NCBI RefSeq assembly: GCF_021404405.1
Contig: NZ_JABFTV010000005.1
Location: forward strand, 62,001-126,000
Reading direction: 5' to 3'
DNA from: Billgrantia aerodenitrificans
GTDB taxonomy: Bacteria > Pseudomonadota > Gammaproteobacteria > Pseudomonadales > Halomonadaceae
DNA: 64,000 bases
The notes under the pieces are model-generated. The model was not told where the DNA came from. It saw nothing but the letters and a program-made list of their open reading frames with translations, and did no database searches. Positions 30,223-39,518 of this stretch are shown in pieces. The translations under genes and the position numbers were made by a program. How positions within the stretch are numbered: the stretch's first letter is position 1; each line of letters begins with the position of its first letter.

Positions 30223-31200
30223 ATGCCCAGAATGAACATGCTTCAGGCGATCAACAACGCGCTGGACATCGCCATGGCCGAAGACGAGAAGGTGCTCTGC
30301 TTCGGCGAGGACGTGGGCGTATTCGGCGGGGTCTTTCGCGCTACCAGCAACCTGCAGGAGAAATACGGCCGCGCCCGCTGCTTCAACACGCCGCTGGTAG
30401 AGCAGGGCATCATCGGCTTCGCCAACGGCCTGGCGGCCCAGGGTTCGGTGCCGGTGGCCGAGATCCAGTTCGCCGACTACATCTTTCCGGCCTTCGACCA
30501 GATCGTCAACGAGACTGCCAAGTTTCGCTTCCGCTCGGGCGATCTGTTCAACGTCGGCGGCCTGACCATCCGCACGCCATACGGCGGTGGCATTTCCGGC
30601 GGTCTCTACCATTCGCAGTCGCCGGAAGCCTATTTCGCCCATACTCCCGGCCTCAAGGTCGTGGTGCCGCGCAATCCCTATCAGGCCAAGGGGCTGCTGC
30701 TCTCGGCCATTCGCGACCCGGACCCGGTGATCTTCTTCGAACCCAAGCGTCTCTACCGTGCCGCGGTGGGCGAGGTGCCAGAGGAGGATTACCAACTGCC
30801 CATCGGCGAGGCCGAAGTGACCAAGGAGGGCAGCGACATCACCGTGCTTGGCTGGGGCGCGCAGATGGAGGTGATCGACCGCGCCGTGGAGCTGGCCGAG
30901 AAGGAGGGCATCTCCTGCGAGGTGATCGACCTGCGCAGCATCCTGCCCTGGGACGAGGACACCGTGGTGGAGTCGGTGCTCAAGACCGGCCGGCTGGTGA
31001 TTACCCACGAGGCACCGCGCACCGGTGGCTTTGCCGGCGAGATCGCCGCCACCATCCAGGAGCGCTGCTTCCTGTACCTGGAGTCGCCCATCGAACGGGT
31101 GACGGGCCTGGACACGCCTTTCCCGCTGACGCTGGAGAAGGAGTACCTGCCCGATCACCTCAAGATCTTCGAAGCGATCAAGGCATCCGTGGCGTTCTGA
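30223..31200 (+). CDS. bkdA2: branched-chain 2-oxoacid dehydrogenase E1 beta subunit
   Basis: The 325-residue E1 beta subunit that completes the alpha2beta2 E1 heterotetramer. Transketolase-type pyrimidine domain with [26 protein letters not shown] and [19 protein letters not shown]-terminal transketolase domain ending in the [13 protein letters not shown] region. The ATG at 30223 follows GGGAGGAG, one base after the E1 alpha stop. The upstream open frame (to 30100) is not coding. Confidence 0.96.
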   Translation: MPRMNMLQAINNALDIAMAEDEKVLCFGEDVGVFGGVFRATSNLQEKYGRARCFNTPLVEQGIIGFANGLAAQGSVPVAEIQFADYIFPAFDQIVNETAKFRFRSGDLFNVGGLTIRTPYGGGISGGLYHSQSPEAYFAHTPGLKVVVPRNPYQAKGLLLSAIRDPDPVIFFEPKRLYRAAVGEVPEEDYQLPIGEAEVTKEGSDITVLGWGAQMEVIDRAVELAEKEGISCEVIDLRSILPWDEDTVVESVLKTGRLVITHEAPRTGGFAGEIAATIQERCFLYLESPIERVTGLDTPFPLTLEKEYLPDHLKIFEAIKASVAF

Positions 31201-31227
31201 CGCCCGATATCAGGACAGGAGAGAACG

Positions 31228-32910
31228 ATGAGCGATTTCATGCTGCCCGATATCGGCGAAGGTATCGTGGAGTGCGAAGTGGTCGAATGGCGGGTGAACG
31301 AGGGCGACGAGATCGCCGAGGACCAGCCGGTGGTCGAGGTAATGACCGACAAGGCGCTGGTCGAGATCACCGCTCCCGAGGCGGGTCGCGTGACCCGGCT
31401 GTACGTGGCCAAGGGCGACATCGCCAAGGTGCACGCTCCGCTGTTCGCCTATGAGGCCACGGGGGAAGTGGAGTTCGAGACACCGCCGCGACCTGCCGCA
31501 CGGGAAGAGGACGAAGTGGCAAGCCCGGCGGCGGAAGCGCCACCGCCTGCACTTTCCACCGCACCTTCCGCTGCACATGCCGGCGCTGCCAGTGTCGCCG
31601 CCAAGGATTTCATTCTGCCCGACATCGGCGAGGGCATCGTCGAGTGCGAAGTGGTGGAGTGGCGGGTGAGCGAGGGCGAGGAGATCGCCGAGGATCAACC
31701 GTTGGTCGACGTGATGACCGACAAGGCGCTGGTGGAGATCACCGCTCCCGAAGCCGGCACGGTGACCAAGCTCCACGTGACCAAGGGCGACATCGCCAAG
31801 GTGCATGCGCCGTTGTACGCCTACGTACCGGCGCATGCCGAGCCGGGCGAAGCGAGGCCCGACGTCAGCCAGTCGTCGCCCACCGCGCCCCAGGAGGCGC
31901 AGAATAGGGTGTCGCAGAACAGGGTCGCGCCGGTGGCAAGCGGCGGTCGCGGCCCCTACGGGCGCATTCCGGCGAGCCCCGCGGTGCGACGTCTGGTACG
32001 CGAACACGGCCTGGATCTCGAAGCCGTTGCCGGTTCGGGCAAGGACGGCCGCGTGCTGAAGGAAGACGTGCTGCGCTTTCTCGAACAGGGCTCTCAGCAG
32101 CAGGGCTCTCGGCAGCAGGGAGAGGACCCTGCCGCTGGAGCGGCCAGCCCCGCGCCGCAGGCCGAAACGGCGTCTAGCGCCCAACCGTCACGGCGTGACG
32201 CCGGCGAGGTTCGCGTCGAGCCGATTCGCGGCGTGCGCGCGGTGATGGCGCGGCGTATGGTCGAGTCGGCCAGCACCGTTCCGCATTTCCACTACGGCGA
32301 GGAGATCGACGTCACCGAACTGCTGGCCCTGCGCGAGCGGCTCAAGCCCGTGGCCGAGGCGCAGCAGGTGCGCCTGACGCTGATGCCTTTCTTCATGAAG
32401 GCGTTGGCGCTGGCGGTACGTGAGGAGCCGATCCTCAATGCGCGGCTCAACCCCGAGGTCAGCGAGATCCACTACCTGCCGGAGGTGAACGTGGGCATGG
32501 CGGTGGACAGCAAGGCGGGGCTGATCGTACCCAACGTCAAGCGGGTGGAGCAGCGCAGCGTGCTCGAAGTGGCGCAAGAGATCCAGCGGCTGACCGCAGC
32601 GGCCCGGGAAGGGCGCGTGGCCCAGGAGGATCTCAAGGGCGGCACCATCAGCATCTCCAATATCGGCGCCTTCGGTGGCACCTACGCGGCACCGATCATC
32701 AACGTGCCGGAGCTGGCCATCGTCGCCATCGGCAAGAGCCAGTGGCTGCCGCGTTTCGATGAGCGCGGCGAGGTGGTGAAACGGGCGATCATGACCGTCA
32801 CCTGGGCGGGGGATCACCGGGTGATCGACGGCGGCACCATCGCGCGCTTCTGCAATGCCTGGAGAGGCTACCTCGAAAGCCCGGAAACCATGCTGCTGCA
32901 TCTCGGCTAG
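31228..32910 (+). CDS. branched-chain 2-oxoacid dehydrogenase E2 (dihydrolipoyl acyltransferase) with two lipoyl domains
   Basis: The 560-residue E2 core protein that moves acyl groups from lipoate to CoA. It has two lipoyl domains (about residues 2-76 and 126-200) with lipoylation lysines K42 and K166 in identical TDKALVEI contexts, each followed by an Ala/Pro/Glu-rich linker. A peripheral subunit-binding domain follows (about 240-285, RIPASPAVRRL), and the catalytic domain ends with DHRVIDGG, His530 and Asp534. Known branched-chain E2s usually have one lipoyl domain, so this is a tandem duplication with a period of 372 bases. Operon with E1 (27-base gap, AGGAGAG ribosome site). E3 must come from elsewhere. 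Confidence 0.95.
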   Translation: MSDFMLPDIGEGIVECEVVEWRVNEGDEIAEDQPVVEVMTDKALVEITAPEAGRVTRLYVAKGDIAKVHAPLFAYEATGEVEFETPPRPAAREEDEVASPAAEAPPPALSTAPSAAHAGAASVAAKDFILPDIGEGIVECEVVEWRVSEGEEIAEDQPLVDVMTDKALVEITAPEAGTVTKLHVTKGDIAKVHAPLYAYVPAHAEPGEARPDVSQSSPTAPQEAQNRVSQNRVAPVASGGRGPYGRIPASPAVRRLVREHGLDLEAVAGSGKDGRVLKEDVLRFLEQGSQQQGSRQQGEDPAAGAASPAPQAETASSAQPSRRDAGEVRVEPIRGVRAVMARRMVESASTVPHFHYGEEIDVTELLALRERLKPVAEAQQVRLTLMPFFMKALALAVREEPILNARLNPEVSEIHYLPEVNVGMAVDSKAGLIVPNVKRVEQRSVLEVAQEIQRLTAAAREGRVAQEDLKGGTISISNIGAFGGTYAAPIINVPELAIVAIGKSQWLPRFDERGEVVKRAIMTVTWAGDHRVIDGGTIARFCNAWRGYLESPETMLLHLG

Positions 32911-32972
32911 CCGGACGCGAGCCGTCTCGGAATGGATCATCCGGTGACGGCTCCCAGCACAGGCGGACACCC

Positions 32973-34805
32973 ATGTCTCAGGCAGCGCTGCAGCAGTTCT
33001 ACATCCCGGAAGAGCAGTCGATCTATCTGCTCAGCCACGACGATGCGCGCAAGCTCAAGGCGTGGGTGGCGCTGTGTCAGGCCCAGCTCGAACAGCTGGG
33101 CTACCGTGACATCGCGCTGATCGGCAAGGGCGCCTACGGCTTCGTCTTCGCCGGTATCACGGCCCACGGCGAGGAGTACGTGTTCAAGTTCACCCGGGTC
33201 AACCTGCCCCAGCAGGTGCAGGATCGCCTCGAGGAAGAGGCGTTCATGCTGGAGCAGGTCGATCATCCCCGGGTGCCTCGGCTGATCGCCTTTCAGCGCG
33301 TGCGCAACCAGTCGATCCTGGTGATGCAGCGCGCTCCCGGGCTCAACCTGGAGGAGGTGTCGCTGCGTCAGGGGCGTCTTTCGCCGCGCCTGGTGGTGCG
33401 CATTGCCGATCAGCTCGCCGACATCCTGCGCAGCCTGCGGCGTGAAACCGGCCCGGCGGGGCGCCCCCTGGTGCACGGCGACATCAAGCCCTCCAACCTG
33501 GTCTTCGATGCCCGCCGTGAGGAGGTCGCGCTGATCGATTGGGGCTCGTCGGTGTTCGCCCAGCTCGATGCCAACCAGCAGTTCGTGGCGGCCAACGTCA
33601 TGGAGCTGATGTCGGACAACCTGCAGCAGACCAACGCGCGGCTGGGCGACGTCTACTTCATCGGCGAAGAGCAGCTCAACGGCGCGCTGTCGTCGCCGCG
33701 CTTCGACGAGCAGGGCACGGCCGGCACCCTCTATGCGCTGGCCTCGGCGCAGTCGTGTCGCTTCGGCCATCGCGCCATTCCCGCGACCTCGCTGGGGCTG
33801 CCCATGGAGTTCGCTCGCATGCTCGATGGCATGCTCGATCCGGATCCACGGGTCCGTCTGCGCGCGGGCGATCACTTCATCCGCGAAATGCCGCGCCTGG
33901 CCCGGGTGGTGATGATCGACCTGCCCGGGGCGCCCGAAGCCCCGCTGGTGCCGACCTGGGTGCGACCCATGACGCGGGAGATCGACACCGTGGTCTACAG
34001 CTCGCGCAAGGCGTTCCTGCGCGAGGAGGGCGGGGCGGAAACGCTCAACGACGTCAACGACGTCCAGCTCGACCGTTACTACAAGAACTTCATGCAGGGC
34101 ATGGGCGAGACCGAAAAGGCCTTTCTCGCCGCGGTGAGCCGGCTGGGCAAGTATCCGGTGGTGGGCGGGCTGGCCGTGCGCTGGGAAGCCGATGGCGTCT
34201 ACATCGATACCTCGCTCAACCTGCACGACTCCTCGCTCAAGCCGGCCTTCGTGGCGGCGGTGAACAACATGGTCAATCTGGCTCGTGCCATCTACCGCCA
34301 GGGCATCTTCAAGAGCTGCCTGTTCAACGCCCGCGATACCCTGCACCTCGACCGCGCGAGCCCGTCGCATCCTTTCGTCATCGAGCCCGGCATGCAGCTG
34401 CGCTACGAGGTCAGCGCCGTGCCCGAGCTGGAAGACCGCAGCCGACTGCATAGCTACTTCGAGGATGGGCCCGATCCCGAGGAGTTTCTGGTGCTGCCGG
34501 AGCCAATCATCACCTCGCTGGAAGCGCTCAACGACATCCACCACACCGGCATGATCATCTTCGAAGCGCTGCCGCAGCATCTCAAGATCCACAGCTACTA
34601 CCGCCTGCTCGATCCATCCCGTGAGGAGGAGTTTCGCGAGCGCCTCGAAGACATTCTCGATGCGGTGGGGCTGATCGAGGGGCTGGGGGTGTCGGGTTTC
34701 ATGAAGATGCCCTACAAGGACACGCGATTCTTCGCCCACGTGGAGCGTCAGCCGGAGCGCTACTATCCGCGCAATCCACGTGAGGAAGGCGCCCGGCACC
34801 CATAG
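32973..34805 (+). CDS. Hanks-like serine/threonine protein kinase with long C-terminal domain
   Basis: A 610-residue protein, soluble (no convincing membrane helix). The N-terminal ~320 residues form a kinase domain: glycine loop GKGAYGFVFAG (51-61), ATP lysine K72 (VFKF), catalytic loop HGDIKPSN (168-175) and metal-binding DWGS (189-192) in place of DFG. HGD instead of HRD is seen in some bacterial kinases and in APH-type enzymes. The C-terminal ~270 residues match no domain I recognise. It starts 62 bases after E2; the gap holds an 8-bp hairpin GAGCCGTC/GACGGCTC without a T-run, so read-through from bkd is possible. Substrate unknown. Confidence 0.85.
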   Translation: MSQAALQQFYIPEEQSIYLLSHDDARKLKAWVALCQAQLEQLGYRDIALIGKGAYGFVFAGITAHGEEYVFKFTRVNLPQQVQDRLEEEAFMLEQVDHPRVPRLIAFQRVRNQSILVMQRAPGLNLEEVSLRQGRLSPRLVVRIADQLADILRSLRRETGPAGRPLVHGDIKPSNLVFDARREEVALIDWGSSVFAQLDANQQFVAANVMELMSDNLQQTNARLGDVYFIGEEQLNGALSSPRFDEQGTAGTLYALASAQSCRFGHRAIPATSLGLPMEFARMLDGMLDPDPRVRLRAGDHFIREMPRLARVVMIDLPGAPEAPLVPTWVRPMTREIDTVVYSSRKAFLREEGGAETLNDVNDVQLDRYYKNFMQGMGETEKAFLAAVSRLGKYPVVGGLAVRWEADGVYIDTSLNLHDSSLKPAFVAAVNNMVNLARAIYRQGIFKSCLFNARDTLHLDRASPSHPFVIEPGMQLRYEVSAVPELEDRSRLHSYFEDGPDPEEFLVLPEPIITSLEALNDIHHTGMIIFEALPQHLKIHSYYRLLDPSREEEFRERLEDILDAVGLIEGLGVSGFMKMPYKDTRFFAHVERQPERYYPRNPREEGARHP

Positions 34806-34841
34806 GACCGGGCGCTTCTCCTAAATAGCGCCGGGCGCTCC

Positions 34842-36146
34842 TTAGCGGCTCATGCTCTGTGGCAGGTAGAGGGCGATTTCCGGGAACAGATGCATCAGGG
34901 CGATGGACAGCATCATCAGCAGGAAGAACGGCAGCGTAGCCTTGGTGATGGTGAGGATGTCCTTGCCCGTGAGGCCCTGGATCACGAACAGGTTGAAGCC
35001 CACCGGCGGTGTGATCTGCGACATCTCCACCACGATCACCAGGTAGATGCCGAACCAGATCAGATCGAAACCGGCGGCGCTCACCAGCGGCATGATGATG
35101 GCGGTCACCAGCAGGATCAGCGAGATGCCGTCGAGGAAGCAGCCCATCACCAGCAGCAGCAGCGTCAGAGCCACCAGCAGCATGGTCGGTGAAAGGCCCA
35201 TTTCGCCGATGGTGCGCGCCAACTGCATCGGCACCTGGGTGAAGCCCATGGCCGAGGTCAGGAACGAGGCGCCGGCGATGATGAAGGCGATCATGCAGGC
35301 GGTGCGAATGGCGGCGAACAGCGAGTCGCTGAAGATCCTGACGTTGAAGCTGCCGTTCCAGCGCGCGATGACCATCGACAGCACTACGCCGACGGCCGCG
35401 GCCTCGGTGGGCGAGGCGAGTCCGCCGTAGATCGACACGATGATGCCACCGATCAGCAGCAGGATGGGCAGCAGCTCAAGGGTCTGACGCAGCTTCTGGC
35501 CCAGCGGCATGGACGACTCGTCGGCGCCGGTGAGCCCCTTGCGATTGCCGCTCACCAGTGACCATATGATCAGGTAGGTCATGAACAGGGCGAGGATCAT
35601 CAGGCCCGGGCCGATACCGGCCATAAAAAGTCGCGAGATCGACTGCTCGGTGACCACGCCATAGACGATCAGCACGATGGAGGGAGGAATCAGCAGCCCC
35701 AGCGTCGAGGCGCTGGCCAGGGTGCCAATGGCCATGTTGCTGTCGTAGCCGCGGCGCTCCAGCTCCGGCAGGGTCATCTTGCCCACCGTGGCGCAGGTGG
35801 CCGCCGAGGAGCCGCAGACGGCGGCGAACATGCCGCTACCGATGATGTTGGTATGCAGCAGACGGCCGGGCATGCGGTTGAGCCAGGGGGAGAGGCCGCG
35901 GAACATGTTGTCGGCAAGGCCGGAGCGAAACAGTATCTCGCCCATCCAGATGAACATCGGCAGGGCGGTCAGGTCCCAGCCGTAGCTGGCGCCCCAGAAA
36001 TCGGAGGCGAGAATTGGACCCGGTGCGAAGGGGCTGAAGAAGGCCAGCGCAACCCAGGCGGTGCCGATCAGGGCAAAGGCGATCCACACCCCGCTGCCGA
36101 GCAGGACGGCCAGCGTCATTATCGTAGCCAGGCTGAGTATCAGCAC
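34842..36146 (-). CDS. TRAP transporter large permease (DctM family)
   Basis: A 434-residue, 12-TM permease with the family motifs GSSAATCATVGKMTLPEL, IPPSIVLIVYG, SPTEAAAVG and the C-terminal MSQITPPVGFN. It catalyses sodium-driven uptake of an organic anion together with the small permease and binding protein encoded just upstream. It is the last gene of a minus-strand group VOC-LysR-DctP-DctQ-DctM. The substrate is unknown; the 5-oxoprolinase operon diverging from the group makes 5-oxoproline or a related acid a testable candidate. Confidence 0.95.
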   Translation of the reverse strand: MLILSLATIMTLAVLLGSGVWIAFALIGTAWVALAFFSPFAPGPILASDFWGASYGWDLTALPMFIWMGEILFRSGLADNMFRGLSPWLNRMPGRLLHTNIIGSGMFAAVCGSSAATCATVGKMTLPELERRGYDSNMAIGTLASASTLGLLIPPSIVLIVYGVVTEQSISRLFMAGIGPGLMILALFMTYLIIWSLVSGNRKGLTGADESSMPLGQKLRQTLELLPILLLIGGIIVSIYGGLASPTEAAAVGVVLSMVIARWNGSFNVRIFSDSLFAAIRTACMIAFIIAGASFLTSAMGFTQVPMQLARTIGEMGLSPTMLLVALTLLLLVMGCFLDGISLILLVTAIIMPLVSAAGFDLIWFGIYLVIVVEMSQITPPVGFNLFVIQGLTGKDILTITKATLPFFLLMMLSIALMHLFPEIALYLPQSMSR

Positions 36147-36176
36147 GTGACGTGTCTCCGTGTGGTTGAGTGCGGC

Positions 36177-36740
36177 TCAGTGAATTTCACTGTCGTCGGT
36201 GGCTGTCGCTTCGCGGAAGCGACTCGGCTCGCGAATGGCGATACGTAGGGTCGTCACCAACGCCTCTGCCAGGGCCAGGCAGAGCAGTGCCACGCCGGTG
36301 GCCAGCACCGTCTGGGGAATCCACAGCGGAATCGACAGGAAGCCGGAGGAGACGTCGTTGAACATTCGGCTCTCCCGGGCAAGCTCCACCAGGCCGTAGC
36401 CGAGCAGCAGGCTGATGGCCAGCGCGACCAGCAGACAGAAGACCTCGAACCAGGCCCTGATAGCCGATGGCAGCCGTGAAATCAGCAGCGTGACGCGGAT
36501 ATGAGCGTGATGCACGAAGGTGTAGGCGAGGCCCAGGAAGGTCGCCCCCACGAGCAGATAGGAGGCGATCTCCGAGACGCCGGTGATGCTGAGCCCCAGA
36601 CGCCGCATGCCGATCAGCACGAGCAGGGCGTCGATCAGACGAAACGAGACCTGCAGCGCGATCAGGGCGCAGATGGTCACCATGCAGGCGGCCGCGCCCC
36701 AGGCGCCCAGACGGTAGAGGGCATTGAACTTGAAGGTCAT
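36177..36740 (-). CDS. TRAP transporter small permease (DctQ family)
   Basis: A 187-residue protein with four membrane helices and the DctQ features EIASYLLVGATFLGLAYTFVHHAHIRV in the middle. It pairs with the large permease 30 bases downstream. The ATG at 36740 follows GAGG with 9-base spacing; the longer in-frame start at 36782 would run into the hairpin and is not supported. Confidence 0.92.
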   Translation of the reverse strand: MTFKFNALYRLGAWGAAACMVTICALIALQVSFRLIDALLVLIGMRRLGLSITGVSEIASYLLVGATFLGLAYTFVHHAHIRVTLLISRLPSAIRAWFEVFCLLVALAISLLLGYGLVELARESRMFNDVSSGFLSIPLWIPQTVLATGVALLCLALAEALVTTLRIAIREPSRFREATATDDSEIH

Positions 36741-36769
36741 GACGCTAACCTCGAGGCGAGCTTGAAGGG

Positions 36770-36793
36770 GGCGTGGCGGCAAGCCGCCACGCC
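36770..36793 (-). terminator. hairpin between TRAP binding protein and small permease
   Basis: An 11-bp perfect stem (36770-36780 with 36783-36793) 12 bases after the dctP-like stop, with no long T-run. Such hairpins usually protect or attenuate the transcript so that the binding protein is made in excess over the permeases. Confidence 0.65.
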
Positions 36794-36804
36794 TGGGGTC
36801 GGGC

Positions 36805-37788
36805 TCAATCCTGGCGCTGCTGCTGGTACTCCTCGAGTACCTGCTGGGCCTGCTCGCCGGCGCGATTCTCCCAGGCTGAGAAGAGCTGGTTGCCGGCCGC
36901 CTGCAGAGCTTCCGCTACCTCCTCGTTCGGCTCGGAGACGGTGATGCCGTTCTCCTGCAACGCCTCGAGGCTGGCCTGGTTGTCGTCACGGCTCATCTGC
37001 CAGCCGCGCTCCTCGGCCCGTGCCGCCGCTTCGAGCAGCGCTTCCTGAGTGGCTTCATCCAGGCGGTCGAAGGCGCGCTGATTGATGAACACGATGTTCT
37101 TCGGCAGCCACAGGTTGGCGTCGGTGTAGTGGGAGACGTAATCCCAGGCGGTCATCGAGTTGCCGGTGGAGCTCGAAGTGATCATGGCGTCCACCCGGCC
37201 GGTGCTGAAGGCCGTGGGAATGTCCGACTCCTCGGTTTCGGTGGGGTTGCCGCCCAGGTAGTCGACGAAGCGCTGGGTGTTGATGTTGGGGGCACGGACC
37301 CGCAGACCCTCGAACTGCTCGGCATCGTTGAGTTCGAAGTCGGTATAGATGCCCTGGGCCGGCCAGGATACGGCGTAGAGCGGCATCATGCCCTGATTGG
37401 CGAACAGTTCGGTGATCAGCGGCTTGGTGGCCTGCCACAGTTCGTAGGCTTCCTCGTAGCTTCCGGCCACCCCCGGCAGGGTATCGACCTCGAAGATGGG
37501 ATCCTCATTGGAGAGGGTGGAGAGAAAGATCTCCCCGGCCTCGATGGTGCCGCGGCGTACCGAAGGCTTGATCTCACCGTGGGCCACCAGCGAGCCGCCG
37601 CTGTGGACGTTGATGGTCAGTTCGCCACCGGTGGCTTCCGCCACGTCCTCGGCGAACTGCTTCACGTTCTTGGTATGGAAGCTGGCATCGCCGTAGGGAG
37701 TGGCCATGGTCCATTGCGCGGCGTTAGCCGCGGTGGAGAGGCCGCAGGCAGCGGCAATCAGCACGGAGCGGGACAGGATCTTGTTCAT
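36805..37788 (-). CDS. TRAP transporter solute-binding protein (DctP family)
   Basis: A 327-residue periplasmic binding protein: a signal peptide (residues 1-23, ending AANA), then the DctP fold with LTINVHSGGSL, the substrate-arginine region EGLRVRAPN (Arg within the R-V-R strand) and DAMITSSSTG. The ATG at 37788 is preceded by GAGAGACC. It lies 43 bases downstream of the LysR gene on the same strand, so it is probably in one transcript with it. Confidence 0.94.
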   Translation of the reverse strand: MNKILSRSVLIAAACGLSTAANAAQWTMATPYGDASFHTKNVKQFAEDVAEATGGELTINVHSGGSLVAHGEIKPSVRRGTIEAGEIFLSTLSNEDPIFEVDTLPGVAGSYEEAYELWQATKPLITELFANQGMMPLYAVSWPAQGIYTDFELNDAEQFEGLRVRAPNINTQRFVDYLGGNPTETEESDIPTAFSTGRVDAMITSSSTGNSMTAWDYVSHYTDANLWLPKNIVFINQRAFDRLDEATQEALLEAAARAEERGWQMSRDDNQASLEALQENGITVSEPNEEVAEALQAAGNQLFSAWENRAGEQAQQVLEEYQQQRQD

Positions 37789-37831
37789 TTTGGTCTCTCT
37801 AGTTGGAGTTGTGTGGGTGGCGTCAGAGCGC

Positions 37832-38800
37832 CTATGGGTGAGTTGCGGGTCGTATCGGCCTCACCCAGCGGCCGGAGAAATCGCTCGTTGTCATGTCGGT
37901 GTCGCGTGACTCCGCATAGCGCTTGGCACATTGCTGTGCCAGCAGCCCCACGCTGCGGCAGAACCGGGGATGGCTGCCCATCCGCCAGATCACGTCGTAA
38001 TGCATGTCCGGCAGGGCCTGCGGCAGCTCGACCCGATAGAGCTGACCCTGGCGCCATTCGTCGAGCACGGTGGCGACGGGGAGCGCGCCGATGCCGAGCC
38101 CTTCCGTGGTCATGCGCACGATGGTCATCAGCGTGCTCACGCTGTGGATACGGGGCTCCGCCACGCCCTGGCGGTCCAGGTACTCCACCAGCTCCTCATA
38201 GGGTCTAGCTCGTTTGCCGAAGGAGATGAAGGGCAGGCAGCCAAGCCACTCGCTACCGTGTGCCGCGATCGTCTCGACATGGTCGGGTGAGACGAACATG
38301 CCCATCTCGTAAGGGCTCAGCGGCACCTGGTCGATGCGCTCCGGCTCCAGGTAGCCGTTCATCGCCAGCAGGATGTCCAGGTCGTTCTTGGCCAGCCGGC
38401 GGTTGAGCGCCGGCGAGTAATCGACGCTCAGCTCGATGGTCAGCTGCGGGTAGCGCTGTGTCAGGCAGCGCATGAAGTCCGGCAGCCAGCTGTGCGCGAT
38501 GGTCTCGATGGCGCCGAGGCGCAGAGGGGCGGAATAGTTCTCCTCGTCCTCGAACAGCTTCATCGCCTCGTCACGCTGCTGCAGAAGACGCTCGGCGTGA
38601 ACGAAGAACTCGCGCCCGCGCATGGTGGGCTGGATCGGTCTGGCCGAACGTTCCAGCAGCACCTCGCCCACGCTGCTTTCCAGACGCGAGATACGCTCGG
38701 AAATCGACGGCTGGGTCAGATGCAGGCGCATTGCCGCCTTGCGGAAGGAGCCTAGCCTCACCGCCCAGACGAACGCCTCCAGCTCCTTGAAATCGAGCAT
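37832..38800 (-). CDS. LysR-family transcriptional regulator
   Basis: A 322-residue LTTR. The N-terminal winged helix (LEAFVWAVRLGSFRKAAMRLHLTQPSISERISRLE, residues 5-40) is followed by a linker helix and the periplasmic-binding-type effector domain from about residue 90. The start at ATG 38800 (MLDFKELEAF) is the standard LTTR start, 13 bases after the VOC gene stop. It likely responds to the substrate of the TRAP system downstream and may act on the divergent pxp promoter. Confidence 0.93.
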   Translation of the reverse strand: MLDFKELEAFVWAVRLGSFRKAAMRLHLTQPSISERISRLESSVGEVLLERSARPIQPTMRGREFFVHAERLLQQRDEAMKLFEDEENYSAPLRLGAIETIAHSWLPDFMRCLTQRYPQLTIELSVDYSPALNRRLAKNDLDILLAMNGYLEPERIDQVPLSPYEMGMFVSPDHVETIAAHGSEWLGCLPFISFGKRARPYEELVEYLDRQGVAEPRIHSVSTLMTIVRMTTEGLGIGALPVATVLDEWRQGQLYRVELPQALPDMHYDVIWRMGSHPRFCRSVGLLAQQCAKRYAESRDTDMTTSDFSGRWVRPIRPATHP

Positions 38801-38813
38801 CGTCGAATCCGGC

Positions 38814-39251
38814 TCAGGACTTCTTGAACAGCTGTTCTTCGCGATTCTTGAACGCCTTGAACTCCAAGGCATTGCCGGAAGGGTCGTAGAAGAACATGGT
38901 GGCCTGTTCCCCCGGCTCGCCCTTGAAGCGGATGTAGGGTTCGATCTCGAATGCCACGCCATGCTCGCGCAGCTTCTGCGCCAGGGCTTCCCAGGCATCC
39001 ATCTCCAGTACCACGCCGAAGTGGGGAACCGGCACCCCATGCCCGTCTACCGGATTCTTGTGGCTGGAGACCGGGTTCTCCTTCAGGGCCGGGTTGAGAT
39101 GACAGACGAACTGGTGACCATAGAGGTCGAAATCGACCCAGCTCTCTGACGAGCGGCCCTCAGGGCAGCCGAGGAAGTCGCCGTAGAAGCGTCGAGCCTC
39201 TTCGATGTCATGTACCTGTATGGCCAGATGGAAGGGGTCTTTTACTGACAT
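38814..39251 (-). CDS. VOC (glyoxalase/dioxygenase superfamily) protein
   Basis: A 145-residue vicinal-oxygen-chelate protein with two beta-alpha-beta-beta-beta modules. Likely metal ligands are in FHLAIQVHD (His near residue 8), [10 protein letters not shown] and the C-terminal [12 protein letters not shown] glutamate. The ATG at 39251 follows AAGGAG; an upstream in-frame ATG is not supported. It could be a lyase, epimerase or dioxygenase acting on the imported substrate. It is the first gene of the VOC-LysR-TRAP group, and its ribosome site abuts the dispersed repeat. Confidence 0.88.
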   Translation of the reverse strand: MSVKDPFHLAIQVHDIEEARRFYGDFLGCPEGRSSESWVDFDLYGHQFVCHLNPALKENPVSSHKNPVDGHGVPVPHFGVVLEMDAWEALAQKLREHGVAFEIEPYIRFKGEPGEQATMFFYDPSGNALEFKAFKNREEQLFKKS

Positions 39252-39267
39252 CGGATTACTCCTTAAG

Positions 39268-39405
39268 GAAACACTGTACAAATGCCTGCGCGAGCGAATC
39301 GCTGCGTTGCGCGGTGCTCGGAATCCTCACCTATACCCCATAGGCTCCGGTTCCTGTGCTCCGTGCGCCTTGCGTTTCATCCCGCTCGTCGATTTGTTCA
39401 GCGCT
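39268..39405 (-). repeat. dispersed repeat, copy 1
   Basis: A block of about 138 bp that aligns with 46721-46845 almost throughout (GAAACACTG at one end, TTCAGCGC at the other). It differs by scattered substitutions and a 7-base insertion (TGCTCGG). It contains the short inverted repeat CCTAT-ACCCC-ATAGG and GC-rich ends. Both copies lie in the same orientation just upstream of minus-strand genes: this one ends 16 bases before the VOC start codon. No open frame is evident. With the pxpA promoter it fills the 360-base gap 39252-39611. Confidence 0.9.
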
Positions 39406-39518
39406 CCCTTTATTGGCGTTATATTGGCTTGCTTCATTTTATTGATAATCGCGAAGCGACATGGCGTCAACCATTTTTCCACAGAATAACAATATGATAG
39501 GAGACGCCGATATTGAGT

